Shown: piece by piece, positions 10,452-20,524 of the stretch
How positions within the stretch are numbered: position 1 is the stretch's first letter
How the letters are laid out: the number at the start of each line of letters is the position of its first letter
Assembly: GCA_017933935.1 (NCBI GenBank)
Contig: JADWQK010002063.1
Location: forward strand, 3,410,001-3,474,000
Length of the DNA: 64,000 nt
Source of the DNA: Sesamia nonagrioides
Lineage: Eukaryota > Arthropoda > Insecta > Lepidoptera > Noctuidae
Direction of reading: 5' to 3'
Notes under the pieces: generated by a model
Databases searched by the model: none
Seen by the model: the letters and a program-made list of their open reading frames with translations, nothing else
What the model was told of the DNA's origin: nothing
Position numbers and translations under genes: made by a program

Positions 10452-10513
<62 letters not shown>
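9964..10513 (+). mobile_element. SINE-like unit c
   Basis: Third copy, beginning GGATGTGTGCAGTTTCTGG directly after the poly(A) of unit b and ending in a 61-nt poly(A) (10453-10513). Compared with unit a it lacks about 70 nt between the CCCGGTCTCCTCA and CCTCGCTAAAAAACCC segments. Confidence 0.62.
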
Positions 10514-10515
<2 letters not shown>

Positions 10516-10525
10516 TTAGGTTAGG
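10514..10525 (+). repeat. Short TTAGG remnant (GGTTAGGTTAGG)
   Basis: Two telomere-type units between the poly(A) of unit c and the 5' end of LINE copy C, consistent with target-specific insertion. Confidence 0.85.
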
Positions 10526-10769
10526 TGGTTGACCACCGTAACGGAGTGGCAGACCGGTGGCTAACGAGCGCTGTGACCTACGCGATCCTGCGATTTTTAT
10601 TCTGAGGGCGATTGATTGCGTACATCGTGGATTTTTATTGTTGGTTTTTATTATTATTGTGGGTTTTATTGATTTTATTGTGGTTTTATTCTGATTTTAT
10701 TGTAGTTGTAGTTTTTATCTGATTTTGGTTGTGGGTTTTTATTTGATTGTGGTTGTTTTGGTAGTCAGT

Positions 10770-12869
10770 ATGCCGAAACCCGCAAGGAACGCCTCCGGGC
10801 GTTTCGTCCCAAAAGGCCCTTCTCAGGGCCAACCAAAAGGCCCTTCTCAGGGCCAACCCAAAGGCCCTTCTCAGGGCCAACCCGGCGGCTTGTCGGAGTC
10901 AGAGGCCAGCCGCGCACCATCTGCGGCAGGCTTCTGTGGGGAGGACGAGTTCTCCGACTCGGACATGGGGTCCGTAGTCGGGGACTCGTCGTCCGTGTGT
11001 AGCGTGGCTGCAGACCGCAGCCTGAAGAGGGCCTACTTGAGGCTCGGGTCCGAGGGATCGTCGGACTCGGCCAAGGGTAAGCCCAAACAGAAGAAGTCGA
11101 AGGCGAAGACTGCTTCACCTTCGACTCCTTCTCAGGCCGGCACCCATGATGTGGGTCTGGCGGATGCCCAGCGTCAGCTCGGCTTGGCCAAACGGGCCGA
11201 GCTCGAGCTGGAGCTGGAAGAAAAGGTTGCCGCGAAAGAGAGGCAGGCGCGCGCAGCCAAGGCGAGGGCCGGATATGGTTCGGCCCTCGCCACTTTCGAC
11301 GGCGTCTCTGCGACGGAGCTGGCCCGACTGGCGAAGGAGGACATGGAGGAGATCGTCGAGGTCGCCTCCAGGTCCTCGAACCTAAAGGGGACCTTTCAAA
11401 AGGCCCTCAAATGCCGTGCAACTAGCTTGCACGGCATTGTAGCGGAACTGACACAGCGCACTGCGTCAGAGGAGACGCGGCAGCTGCAGGCAAGGGTGGA
11501 CCGCCTGCAAGCGGAGGTCAGCCAGCTTCACAAGAAGCTGGCTGAGGCCACAGCCCCGCCAACGAAGGCCCCGACGGTAGCGGTTCCCTCCTCCTCCTCC
11601 TCCAACCTTGAGGAATTGTTCCGCAAGGTTGTCATGGAGGAGAGGGCGTTCACCCGTGCCTGCTTCGCAGGCATAGAGGACCGCCTCCTGCCCGAGCCGC
11701 GTCTCCGTCCGCCACTAGCGGCGGACAAGACGCCGACAGTGGCTCCCGTTGCCCCGAAGCCCTCAAAGGGCAAGGGCAAGGGAAAGAAATCCCCGGGGGC
11801 TCTGCCTCCCCCCGGTACGATTGCGGGCGCCCAGCTGGAGCCAGTTGCCAGTGCGGCACCCTCCCAGGTGCAGGAGAGAGACGCCCTCCTCCCTTCCACC
11901 ACCCCAGCCAATCAGTCTTGGTCAGAGGTTGTTAGGAAGGGAAAGGGAAAGGGCAAAAAGGCGGTTCAGGCCCCGGCTGCCCCAGCGGCTGCCCCGGCAG
12001 GTGCCCCGGCGGCTGCCCCGGCAGCCAAAAAGGTCCCGAAGCTGGTGCCTCCTAAAACCGCGGCGGTCACAGTGACCATTGTGCCCGAGGCCGCGGAGAG
12101 GGGGGTAACCTACGAGTCCGTCCTAAGACAGGCTCGTAGCATCGCGGACCCCGCCGAATCGGGGATTGGCGCTTGCCGCCGGACCCAAACCGGAGCTCGA
12201 CTATTCGAGTTTCCGGGGAAGGACGGCGGCAAAAACGCGGACCTCTACGCGAACAAGCTGCGGGAGGTCCTCGCCGATGTGGCGAAGGTGGCCAGGCCGA
12301 CCAAGACGGCGGCTATGGAGGCGACCGGTCTCGACGACTCGGTCACCAAGGAGGAGGTGGTCGCGGCGATCGCAGTGGCCGGAGGCTGCGAACCCGCAGC
12401 GGTGCAGGCTCGGGACATTAGGCCCGGCCGCGGTGGACTGGGCACTATCCGGCTGGTGTGCCCAGTCGCCGCAGCGTTGGCCGCCCAGGCTAAAGGCCAG
12501 GGGCGGCTATTTGTTGGCTTCAGCCGGGCCGTGATCCGGGTACTTGAGGCAGCGCCAATGCGCGGCTTCAAGTGCTTCGGTATCGGCCACACCCGAGCAA
12601 TGTGTCCGTCCACTGTGGATAGGGCGGACACATGCTTCCGCTGCGGGAAGGAGGGGCATATGGCGGCCACGTGCGAGGCTGCCAAGCCGCACTGCGCGGC
12701 GTGTGCCTCCAGTGGTCGCCCCGCCGACCATGTTATGGGAGGGACGTCATGCCGACCCCCGTCCAAGAAGGGCAAGCCGCAGGCGGCTATAAGCCGTCCT
12801 GCCGCTGCTGCCACACCCGCTGATATCCCATCAGCGGCGGTGGCCGAGGGTGATGCGATGGTCGAGTAA
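10770..12869 (+). CDS. R1-clade LINE ORF1 protein (Gag-like, zinc knuckles)
   Basis: I chose the ATG at 10770 (MPKPARNASGRF); the open frame upstream to 10725 has no ATG and is translated 5' UTR. The 699-aa protein binds element RNA and, in telomere-specific relatives, helps bring the particle to the telomere. Visible parts: three tandem copies of an 8-residue GPSQGQPK unit (10811-10882), a basic region, a likely coiled coil around residues 130-270, Pro/Ala/Lys-rich linkers, and C-terminal CCHC knuckles. The second knuckle, CFRCGKEGHMAATC, is intact. The first reads GFKCFGIGHTRAMC, with Gly where the first Cys should be (GGC for TGC). The third is CAACASSGRPADHVMGGTSC. Confidence 0.88.
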   Translation: MPKPARNASGRFVPKGPSQGQPKGPSQGQPKGPSQGQPGGLSESEASRAPSAAGFCGEDEFSDSDMGSVVGDSSSVCSVAADRSLKRAYLRLGSEGSSDSAKGKPKQKKSKAKTASPSTPSQAGTHDVGLADAQRQLGLAKRAELELELEEKVAAKERQARAAKARAGYGSALATFDGVSATELARLAKEDMEEIVEVASRSSNLKGTFQKALKCRATSLHGIVAELTQRTASEETRQLQARVDRLQAEVSQLHKKLAEATAPPTKAPTVAVPSSSSSNLEELFRKVVMEERAFTRACFAGIEDRLLPEPRLRPPLAADKTPTVAPVAPKPSKGKGKGKKSPGALPPPGTIAGAQLEPVASAAPSQVQERDALLPSTTPANQSWSEVVRKGKGKGKKAVQAPAAPAAAPAGAPAAAPAAKKVPKLVPPKTAAVTVTIVPEAAERGVTYESVLRQARSIADPAESGIGACRRTQTGARLFEFPGKDGGKNADLYANKLREVLADVAKVARPTKTAAMEATGLDDSVTKEEVVAAIAVAGGCEPAAVQARDIRPGRGGLGTIRLVCPVAAALAAQAKGQGRLFVGFSRAVIRVLEAAPMRGFKCFGIGHTRAMCPSTVDRADTCFRCGKEGHMAATCEAAKPHCAACASSGRPADHVMGGTSCRPPSKKGKPQAAISRPAAAATPADIPSAAVAEGDAMVE

Positions 12870-12871
12870 TG
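12867..12871 (+). promoter_or_regulatory. TAATG stop/start overlap of ORF1 and ORF2
   Basis: The ORF1 stop TAA (12867-12869) shares its last A with the ORF2 ATG (12869-12871). A UAAUG junction has been shown in Bombyx SART1 to drive ORF2 translation by termination-reinitiation. The same pentamer here supports the SART assignment. Confidence 0.85.
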
Positions 12872-15800
12872 GGTACCGACCATCGTATCTTGCAGGCAAA
12901 CACCAACCACTGCCGGGCTGCCCAGGACTTACTGGTGCAGTCAATGGCCGAGTGGTTGGTGGATGTGGCAGTGGTGGCCGAGCCGTACTATACTCCCAGC
13001 AATTGGCTGGGAGATAGTGACGGCTCGGTGGCAATCGTGGCGCGGTCTTCCTCGGACTCCCCTCCCCTCTCGCTCTTAGAGAGGGGACCGGGATACGTGG
13101 CCACCGTGTGGGGAGGGTTGGCCCTTGTGGGGGTCTACTTCTCCCCAAACCGCCCTCTCCAGGACTTCGAGGATTTCCTCGGGGTCCTGACGGCGGTCAT
13201 CGGGAGGACGGCGCCACGTCAGGTCTCCGTTTTTGGAGACCTGAATGCCAAGTCGGTGGTCTGGGGAAACCCGGCCACCGACAACCGCGGACGGGCGGTC
13301 GAGTTGTGGGCGGCCACGTCTGGTCTCTCTCTCCTGAATAGGGGGGGCGTCCAGACGTGCGTGCGGCGGCAGGGTGGATCCATAGTGGACCTCACCTTCG
13401 CCACGCCCGCACTGGCCGCCCGCATTCAAAACTGGAGGGTGGAACTGGGGGAGACGATCTCGGATCACCGCTACGTGCGATTCGAGATCTCCCCCCAGAA
13501 TCCACGGGGGCGCCGCAGCACCCCCTCATCGTCGGGCCGATCCCCGTTTCCAAGGTGGGCTCTGACCCACCTGGATCGGGAGGCGGTAAGGGAGGCCGCG
13601 TTCGTCCAGGACTGGCTTTGGCCAGGTCCCGGCGTGGACGTCCTGGACGTGGACGCGGCGGCGGCCCGATTGAGGGGGTCATTGACCGAGGTATGCAACG
13701 CCAGCATGCCTCGGTCGAGACGTCCGCCTCCCCGACGCGCCGTTTATTGGTGGTCGGAGGAGTTGGCGGAGCTGCGGGCAACCTGCGTGGCGGCACGGCG
13801 GGCCTACACCCGATCGCGTCGGCGGCGCCGACGAGATCTGGCCGACGAGGACCGCCTCTACGCCAAATACGTGGAGGCGAGGGCGGCCTTCAAATCGGTC
13901 ATCGGCGCCGCTAAGGACGCGGCGAGGGCCGAGCTGTTGGAGGGTCTCGACAACGACCCATTCGGGAGGCCATATAAGGCGGCGCGTAATAAACTGCGCC
14001 GCATTGGTCCCCCGGTTGCCGAGACCCTCGAACCAGCGCTCCTGGATGGGGTGGTGCGGTCCCTGTTTCCGCGCAGGGATCCGCACTTCACTCCACCAGT
14101 GATGGACTCCCCCCGAGGGAGGGCTCAACCGGAGGAGGAAGCTCCTCCTCCTCCGGTCTCAGAGGAGGAATTTGGCGCGGCGACTCTTCGTCTCCGCGCC
14201 AAAAAGACGGCTCCCGGCCCGGACGGCATTCCCGCTCGGGTGGTGGCCATCGCGGCCACCGAAATGGAGGGAAGGTTTCGGGACCTCTTCAGCGCGTGCT
14301 TCGCGTCGGGAGGTTCCCGAAACCTTGGCGGGAAGGCCAATTCGTGCCTCCTTTCTGCGGGACGGCTGGCGGACTCCCTCGGCATACCGGCCCATCGTCT
14401 TGCTTGACGAGGCCGAAAGATGTTCGAGGATTATCGCCGGCCGTCTCAAGCGGCATCTGCGGAGCGTGGGATCGATCTGTCGGACGCCCAGCCTGGATTT
14501 CGAGCTGGTCGTTCGACAGTGGACGCCCTGGCCCGCCCGGCCAGGTGACAGAGGCGGTGGGAGGGATGGAGTGTTGGCCGTGTCATTCGACATTGCCAAC
14601 GCCTTCACCCCATCCGCTCCACCATCCTGAAGGCCTGGTTCCACGGAGTGCCCCTGTACTTGCGGGCCTCCTGGCCAGCTACTTGGAGTGACCGTGCTGT
14701 TCCTCCTCGTAGACGGGGCTGGCCAGCTCCGGCGATAAGCCGATAAGTCGGAGCCGGCGTTCCACAGGTCCGTTCTAGGGCCTCTTTGTGGAACGTCGGT
14801 TACGACTGGCTCCTGCGGGGAACCTCCTCGGAGGTACGAGTGTCATCTGCTACGCGGATGACACTTCCTCACTTCCCGCGGGAGCACCTTCCGGGAGGCA
14901 GCCAGTTTGGCATCGGCGGGCGGATCTCAGTGGCCGGAAGGATCCGCCGTTTGCTGAGGGTGGCGTTGCACAAAACGGAGGCCGTGTTCTTCCACGGCCC
15001 TCTTCGGCAGCGCCTCTACATGACGCCCACATTTTGTGAGGGCGTCAGGGTTGGTCGAGGCCCAGATGAAGTATCTGGGCCTCACGTTGGACAGCAGGTG
15101 GCGCTTCGGCCCGCACTTTAGCGGGCTGTCGACGCGCCTGCTGAAAGCTGCGGGCGCCCTCTCATGGCTCATACCGAACATGGGAGGGCCAAGCATGCGG
15201 TGCCGGCATCTGTACGCCGGCATACTGCGGAGTATGGCCCTTTATGGGGCCCCCATTTGGGCGGACTCCCTCCATAGGAGGGAGAATGCCACCGCTCTTC
15301 GGGCGCCCTAAAGGGCCATCGCCCAGCGGGCAGCGCGGGCCTACCGCACGGTAGGCATCGCTTCGGCATGCGCTCTGGCGGGCACCCCGCCTTGGGAGCT
15401 CGAGGCGTGGGTGCTCGCCAGAGTGTACGAGTGGACGGCGGGGCGCAGGGCGCTGGGCGAGCGTCCGGCCCCCGAATTGAGGGAGGCCGTCCGGCGGGAG
15501 GCGAGGGTCGCTCTTGTCCGGGAGTGGACGCGGGACCTCGCCTCCGCCGTCTTCGGCCGCCGTACCCTCGACGCCATCGGGCCGGTCCTGGAGGAATGGC
15601 TCGACAGGCGTCACGGGTTCCTCTCCTTCCGTCTGGTGCAGGTACTCTCCGGTCACGGCTGCTTCGGCAGGTACCTGCACCGGATAGGACGAGAGGAGAC
15701 ACCGTCGTGCCACGGTTGTGGCGCGGCGGAGGACACGGCGGAACACACCCTCGCGGTGTGCCCGTCGTGGGCCGTGCCGCGCCGCGGTCTTGTCGCGGCG

Positions 15801-16010
15801 GTTGGTGGCGACCTCTCGCTGCCCGCCATCGTCAGAGCGATGGTGGGGAGCGAGGAGGCTTGGGTGGCGATGGCCTCCTTCTGCGAGGTCGTGATGTCGC
15901 AGAAGGAGGCAGCGGAGCGCGAGCGGGAGGAGGATCCCCTCGCTCCGGCGCTCCGCAGGCGGCGTGGGGGGAGGAGAAGGCGGGATTTCGCCCGCTTTCT
16001 ACCTCCCTGA
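12869..16010 (+). pseudogene. R1-clade LINE ORF2 (endonuclease, RT, zinc knuckle), frameshifted
   Basis: Starts MGTDHRILQANTNHCRAAQD. The APE endonuclease covers about residues 1-220 (VVAEPYY, GDLNAKS near 124, SDHRYVRFEI near 198) and the reverse transcriptase follows. The frame is clean to about 14300. Between 14300 and 15060 it collects many one- or two-base indels, so no single frame crosses the RT core. It is clean again from 15060 to 16010 except for a TAA at 15309-15311 (CAA in copy B). The C-terminal knuckle CHGCGAAEDTAEHTLAVC is intact. Confidence 0.9.
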
Positions 16011-16307
16011 GGTGAGCGGCGGGCGTGAGGCCGACGCCCGCCTTACATCGCTCACCACGTGGGAGCCACGGCCTCTCCCTAGGAGGGGCAATTGAGGGCC
16101 CGCCTTCTTAGGCGGGTTTCGCCGGCGGGGGAGAGGTAGCTCAGGCTGCGCTAGTTTCCCACTCCCCCGCCACTATGGCGATGCCGGAGTGCCGCTGTGG
16201 GTTTAGTGGGTATTCCCAGCTACGGCTGGGCGAGTCCCACACACGCTCTTCGGGGTAAGGTGCGTAAATGCATTCCCACAGCGTAAACAAGAAAAAAAAA
16301 AAAAAAA

Positions 16308-16883
16308 GGTTGATTGGCTTTCCGTGTGCAGTTTCTGTGCCATCGGACGCGTCCCCAGGTGGCGGATAGGGGAACGGCCCCCAGATATAAGGGGTTACCG
16401 GTTTTACCGGCATGGACCAAACCAGATGCAGGGACCGCTGGCGATCACACGTGCGGCAGGTCGGCCACCACTCGAGGTGGCCGGCGTGACCCGAACTCAG
16501 GTCACCGTCAGACGTGAGTCTCCTCATTGAGGAAGGGAATAGGAATTTACGTTTGCCTCCGAACTTAAACAGGTGGGCTAGAGGAAGGACACCTCGCTAA
16601 AAGCCCTTGGCTGCTGCGTCTTCTCGCACAAAAAGACGTACCCGGCCCGGCCCCTCCCTGTGGAGTGGGGGGACCACTGTGGGCCCGCCCTAGGCGGGAA
16701 TCGCCGGCGGGGGATTGGTAGTTAGGCTGTGCCATTTTCCCATGACCCCGCCACTCAGGCGATGTCGTTGTGCCGCTGTGGGTTTAGTGGGTATTCCCGG
16801 CTTCAGCTGGGCGAGTCCCACACACGCCCTTCGGGGTATGGTGCGTAAATGCATTACCACAGCGTCAAAAAAAAAAAAAAAAA
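16308..16883 (+). mobile_element. SINE-like unit d
   Basis: Fourth copy, entered through GGTTGATTGGCTTTCCG before the shared TGTGCAGTTTCTG start and ending in poly(A) 16867-16883. Its first 250 nt carry many small indels relative to units a to c, while the LINE-like 3' tail is clean. Confidence 0.6.
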
Positions 16884-19094
16884 GAGGCGGAACTATACGA
16901 GGCTTACCGCGAAGCGGGGAAGGCTTTGAAGGGGGCTATCGCCAAAGCGAAGGCAGAGGCCCGCGAGCGGCAGCTAGCTGCCCTGGACCGCGACCCGTGG
17001 GGGCGTCCTTATCGCGCAGTACGGGACAAGCTGCGCCCTTGGGCGCCTCCGCTCACCCAGGGTATGCGGCCCGAGCTGCTGCGAGGGGTGGTGAGTGCCC
17101 TCTTCCCAGTCAGGGCGGAGCACATCTCGCCGCCCATGGTTCCGCCTCGATCCGCTGACGCCAACGCCAACGCGGAAGACGACGACGACGACGTGCCCGA
17201 CGTGACCCGGGGAGAGCTGAGAGCGGCGGTGTCCCGGCTTCAAGCCAAAAACACCGCCCCAGGGCCCGACGGCATTCCTGGCCGAGCCTGGGTCCTGGCC
17301 GCGGAGGCTCTCGGGCCTCGACTGATGGGCCATTTCAGTGCGTGCCTAGAGCGGGGCCAGTTTCCCCGTCCATGGAAGACGGGCCAACTGGTCCTGCTGA
17401 AAAAGGCGGGGCGCCCGGCGGATTCGCCGTCTGCGTACCGGCCCATAGTGTTGCTGGACGAGGTGGGCAAGCTCTTTGAAAGAGTAGTTGCAGACCGCCT
17501 CGTCCGCCACCTAAACACGACAGGGCCGGACCTGGCGGATGGCCAGTTCGGCTTCCGCCAAGGGCGCTCCACAATTGATGCGATAATGCGCGTAAAGGCC
17601 GCGGCGGAGAGTGCCGTCTCTCGGGGCGAGGTGGTGTTGGCGGTGTCTTTGGACATCGCCAACGCGTTCAACACCCTGCCCTGGGGCTGCATTAGGGAGG
17701 CGCTCCGATTCCACGGGGTGCCGCCCTACCTCCGCCAAACAGTCGGGGCCTACCTTGCAGAGAGGAAGGTTATTTACCCGGGTCACGGTGGTGGCTGGTA
17801 TCGGCGAGAGACAACGTGCGGTGTTCCACAGGGGTCGGTTCTAGGCCCCCTCCTGTGGAACATCGGTTACGATTGGGTGCTGCGTGGCGCGCTCCTCCAC
17901 GGCGTCGTCGTCACGTGCTACGCTGACGACACGCTCGTCACTGCGCGAGGGAGGACGTATCGCGACGCAGCCATCCTAGCGACGGCAGGGGTTGCGCAAG
18001 TGGTCCACAGGATCCGGCGTCTGGGCCTGGAGGTGGCCCTCAACAAATCCGAGGCCCTGTGCTTCCACGGGGCTCGGCGGGGTCCACCTGCGGGCTCACA
18101 CATCGAGGTAGGAGGCGTTCGCATTGCCGTCGGGGCGACGATGAGATATCTCGGTCTCGTCCTCGACGGCAGGTGGAATTTCAGGCCGCACTTCCGGCAA
18201 CTGGCCCCCAAACTGAGGACGGCCGCAGCCGCGCTATCGCGGCTGCTGCCGAACTTGGGGGGGCCCGACTCATCGTGCCGGAGGTTGTACCTAGGAGTCG
18301 TGCGGTCAATGGCCCTTTACGGGGCCCCAGTGTGGGCGGATCACCCGACGCCTCGCAACTTTGCGGTCATTCACGGGCCGCAGCGAGCGACGGCTGTCAG
18401 AGTGATAAGAGGATACCGCACGATCTCCTACGAGGCGGCCTGCCTCCTAGCCGGATCGGCGCCCTGGGATCTCGAGGCCAGAGCCCTCGCGTCGCTTTAC
18501 AAGTGGCGCGGGGAGGCCCGAGAGCGGGGCGAAAGATCGTTTCTGCCGAGAGTTATCGAGGCGAAGCGGTCTGAGCTCCGCCAAGTCCTGGTGGCGGAGT
18601 GGTGTGCGAGACTTGCGCAACCCAGTGCGGGGCACGCCGTCATAGCGGCGGTAAGACCCTGCATGGAGAAGTGGGTCGACCCGAAGAGGCATGGGACGCT
18701 CACCTTCCGTGCGACGCAGGTGCTGACCGGACACGGGTGTTTCGGCAGTTACCTGTGTCGTATCGGTCGGGAGCCGACACCGGCGTGCCATCACTGCCGT
18801 GGCGGGGCAGAGGACACGGCGCTGCACACCCTCGAGGAGTGTCCCGCATGGGACGAGCAGCGCCGTGCGCTCACCGCAGCGATCGGCGGAAACGACCTCT
18901 CGCTGCCGGCCGTGGTCAGAACCATGGTCGACAGCGGGGAGTCATGGGACGCGGTCGTCTCCTTCTGCGAGGAGGTAATCTCCGCGAAGGAGACGGCCGA
19001 ACGGGAGAGGGAAGCTCTGAGCACTCTCCCGTCCCGCCGACGGCGCGCTGGCCGGAGGAGGAGGGAAGCCGAGGTCGATCCACTTCCTCCATAA
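16884..19094 (+). CDS. R1-clade ORF2, reverse transcriptase to C-terminus, open
   Basis: An uninterrupted frame of about 736 codons from the truncation point (no start codon) to TAA at 19092-19094. Motifs in order: APGPDGIPGRAW, SAYRPIVLLDEVGKLFERV, GQFGFRQGRSTIDAI, VSLDIANAFNT, GVPQGSVLGPLLWNIGYDW, CYADDTLVTARG, ALNKSEAL, MRYLGLVLDGRW, then the zinc knuckle CHHCRGGAEDTALHTLEEC. An acidic run (EDDDDDVPD) sits before the RT. With no stops over 2.2 kb the insertion is young. The missing endonuclease makes it dead on arrival. Confidence 0.9.
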   Translation, partial: EAELYEAYREAGKALKGAIAKAKAEARERQLAALDRDPWGRPYRAVRDKLRPWAPPLTQGMRPELLRGVVSALFPVRAEHISPPMVPPRSADANANAEDDDDDVPDVTRGELRAAVSRLQAKNTAPGPDGIPGRAWVLAAEALGPRLMGHFSACLERGQFPRPWKTGQLVLLKKAGRPADSPSAYRPIVLLDEVGKLFERVVADRLVRHLNTTGPDLADGQFGFRQGRSTIDAIMRVKAAAESAVSRGEVVLAVSLDIANAFNTLPWGCIREALRFHGVPPYLRQTVGAYLAERKVIYPGHGGGWYRRETTCGVPQGSVLGPLLWNIGYDWVLRGALLHGVVVTCYADDTLVTARGRTYRDAAILATAGVAQVVHRIRRLGLEVALNKSEALCFHGARRGPPAGSHIEVGGVRIAVGATMRYLGLVLDGRWNFRPHFRQLAPKLRTAAAALSRLLPNLGGPDSSCRRLYLGVVRSMALYGAPVWADHPTPRNFAVIHGPQRATAVRVIRGYRTISYEAACLLAGSAPWDLEARALASLYKWRGEARERGERSFLPRVIEAKRSELRQVLVAEWCARLAQPSAGHAVIAAVRPCMEKWVDPKRHGTLTFRATQVLTGHGCFGSYLCRIGREPTPACHHCRGGAEDTALHTLEECPAWDEQRRALTAAIGGNDLSLPAVVRTMVDSGESWDAVVSFCEEVISAKETAEREREALSTLPSRRRRAGRRRREAEVDPLPP

Positions 19095-19412
19095 GGAGAG
19101 GCCGACGGGCCGAGGACCGGGGGAGTCCGACGTCCGTCACTAGGGCCGGAGTAGGCGTGTAGTGGCTGTTCCTACACGCCTACCTGATGGAAGGAGAGGA
19201 GGAAGAGGGACCCGCCGAACTCGCGCGCGGCGGGTCAAGACCTGCCGGGGACGCGGTGAATGCAAACTAGGCCCCGTACCCCCGGCAATAGGCAAGAAGA
19301 GGAACGCTCCAGTGGGTTTAGCCGGTGAGGGCCCGGCACACCCTCCGTCGACCCTCAGACGGAGGACGGTCTGGTAGAGATTCCCACTGGGTGAACAAAA
19401 AAAAAAAAAAAA
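16884..19412 (+). mobile_element. Second R1-clade LINE subfamily, 5'-truncated
   Basis: Starts inside ORF2 directly after the poly(A) of unit d and ends with poly(A) 19397-19412. The protein is clearly related to, but distinct from, copies A-C, and its 3' UTR (19095-19396) is different. The next base begins a fragment of the MITE also seen at 43650-44036. Confidence 0.9.
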
Positions 19413-20003
19413 GGGCGTTCCCGTTAACCCGAAATAGTATTTAACATACTGTATAACATTATATGTAGTATAACAATATTACAGCCCACTACATTATCCG
19501 CATGTTAACAATACAAGGAATGAGGTAAAAAGAGCGCCACTAGATGAGCATTATTCAGCATAAGCAATATACATATATATATAATCAAGAACACCTTGAA
19601 CACAATAAAAAAATACAAATTTTGAATATTACTGGAATTAATTACAAGGGTTTATTCCTTATTAACACAAACAAGAATTAAGACCAAACAAAAAAAAAAA
19701 AAAATAAGAAAATAATTAAGGAAATTAAATAAGTGAATTATTACAATTCTAAATATATTGAAATTAAATAAAAAGGTTGAAATTAATTAAATTATGAATA
19801 ATACATACACTATTTCTCACCTCTCTTATTTTTTTTTTTTTCATAATATTTTCAATACATTAGATTTAAATTTCGATTTGGAACATACAAAAATATCAAT
19901 ATCAATGAAGCTGCGATTATAAGTTTCCGCCATACGACGGATAGGACATCGCAAACCTGAATTTGTCCGACAGGCATTTACAGCAAATAATGTACTGCTC
20001 AAC
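19413..20003. other. AT-rich spacer with a MITE end fragment
   Basis: The first 45 bases (GGGCGTTCCCGTTAACCC... then TTAACATACTGTATAAC) match the right end of the 43650-44036 MITE in reverse orientation. The rest is AT-rich with A and T runs and no gene I can support. Confidence 0.6.
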
Positions 20004-20139
20004 TCGCTCTGTTCGCAGACGACACAGCCATCTACTGCTCGGGACGCAGTCCAGACTGGATTCGGCTCCATCTTCAATCCGCGGTCAACAAGCTCGCTGA
20101 CTGGTTTATGAAATGGAGGATTGAAGTCAAGCCCCTAAA
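20004..20139 (+). pseudogene. Jockey-like LINE reverse transcriptase fragment, 5' part
   Basis: The frame reads LALFADDTAIYCSGRSPDW and then a thumb-like region ending KWRIEVKPLKS. FADDT is the RT catalytic box of a Jockey-type LINE. The frame is cut by the gypsy insertion and continues at 25000 (KSQAALYRKPR). Confidence 0.8.
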
Positions 20140-20143
20140 AAGC
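20140..20143. repeat. Target-site duplication AAGC, left of gypsy
   Basis: Repeated at 25000-25003. Four bp is usual for Ty3/gypsy integrases. Confidence 0.85.
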
Positions 20144-20367
20144 TGTAGCGGCTTGGTAACCGCAATGTGCTGAGTCGCATCTTTAGCGAAATAAGGGGAC
20201 GCGAGCGTACGGCTCGCCAGTCGCTTACAATACACCGCCCTGCCTCTACATGTACACAGTATATAGCTATTATAGTAAAATATTGTGGAACCAGAATTAT
20301 AAGCATTTATTATAGTAAAGTCACATTTTATTTAATAACCCCAAGTAAATGAAGAACACGCTCAACA
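20144..20367 (+). repeat. gypsy 5' LTR
   Basis: 224 bp, seemingly identical to 24776-24999, implying a very recent insertion. Confidence 0.95.
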
Positions 20368-20368
20368 C

Positions 20369-20384
20369 TGGTGACCTTTCGACG
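20369..20384 (+). promoter_or_regulatory. gypsy primer-binding site
   Basis: TGGTGACCTTTCGACG begins one base after the LTR. Its complement ends in CCA, as a tRNA 3' end should; I did not assign the tRNA. Confidence 0.75.
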
Positions 20385-20524
20385 TTTTTCAAATTAATTA
20401 ATTAAAAATAGAGTAGGCGGCTCGCATAGAACGTACGAGGCAGTGGCATACGGACCGCGTGGTGCAAAGTGGACGCAACGTGTCAATCGGGTATAAGGCA
20501 ACGCGTGTGCATCGTTTCTCCAAA

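Larger units (their letters stand above)
10526..16307 (+). mobile_element. LINE copy C, full-length R1-clade (SART-type)
   Basis: About 5.8 kb: a 5' UTR (10526-10769) with a T-rich tract of repeated TTTTATTG and TTGTGG words, ORF1 (10770-12869), ORF2 (12869-16010, broken), a 3' UTR and poly(A) (16292-16307). It is flanked 5' by GGTTAGGTTAGG and 3' by GGTTGATTGG. Architecture and TTAGG flanks match the telomere-targeting SART/TRAS group of lepidopteran LINEs. Confidence 0.9.

Noticed and set aside
10725..10769. N-terminal extension of ORF1 (hydrophobic VVGFYLIVVVLVV)
   Set aside because: It lacks an ATG and is the T-rich repetitive 5' UTR translated; not a signal peptide.
6874..16883. CRISPR array or bacterial-type operon
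   Set aside because: Repeats are retroelement tails and telomeric units with no spacer pattern; the DNA is clearly eukaryotic.
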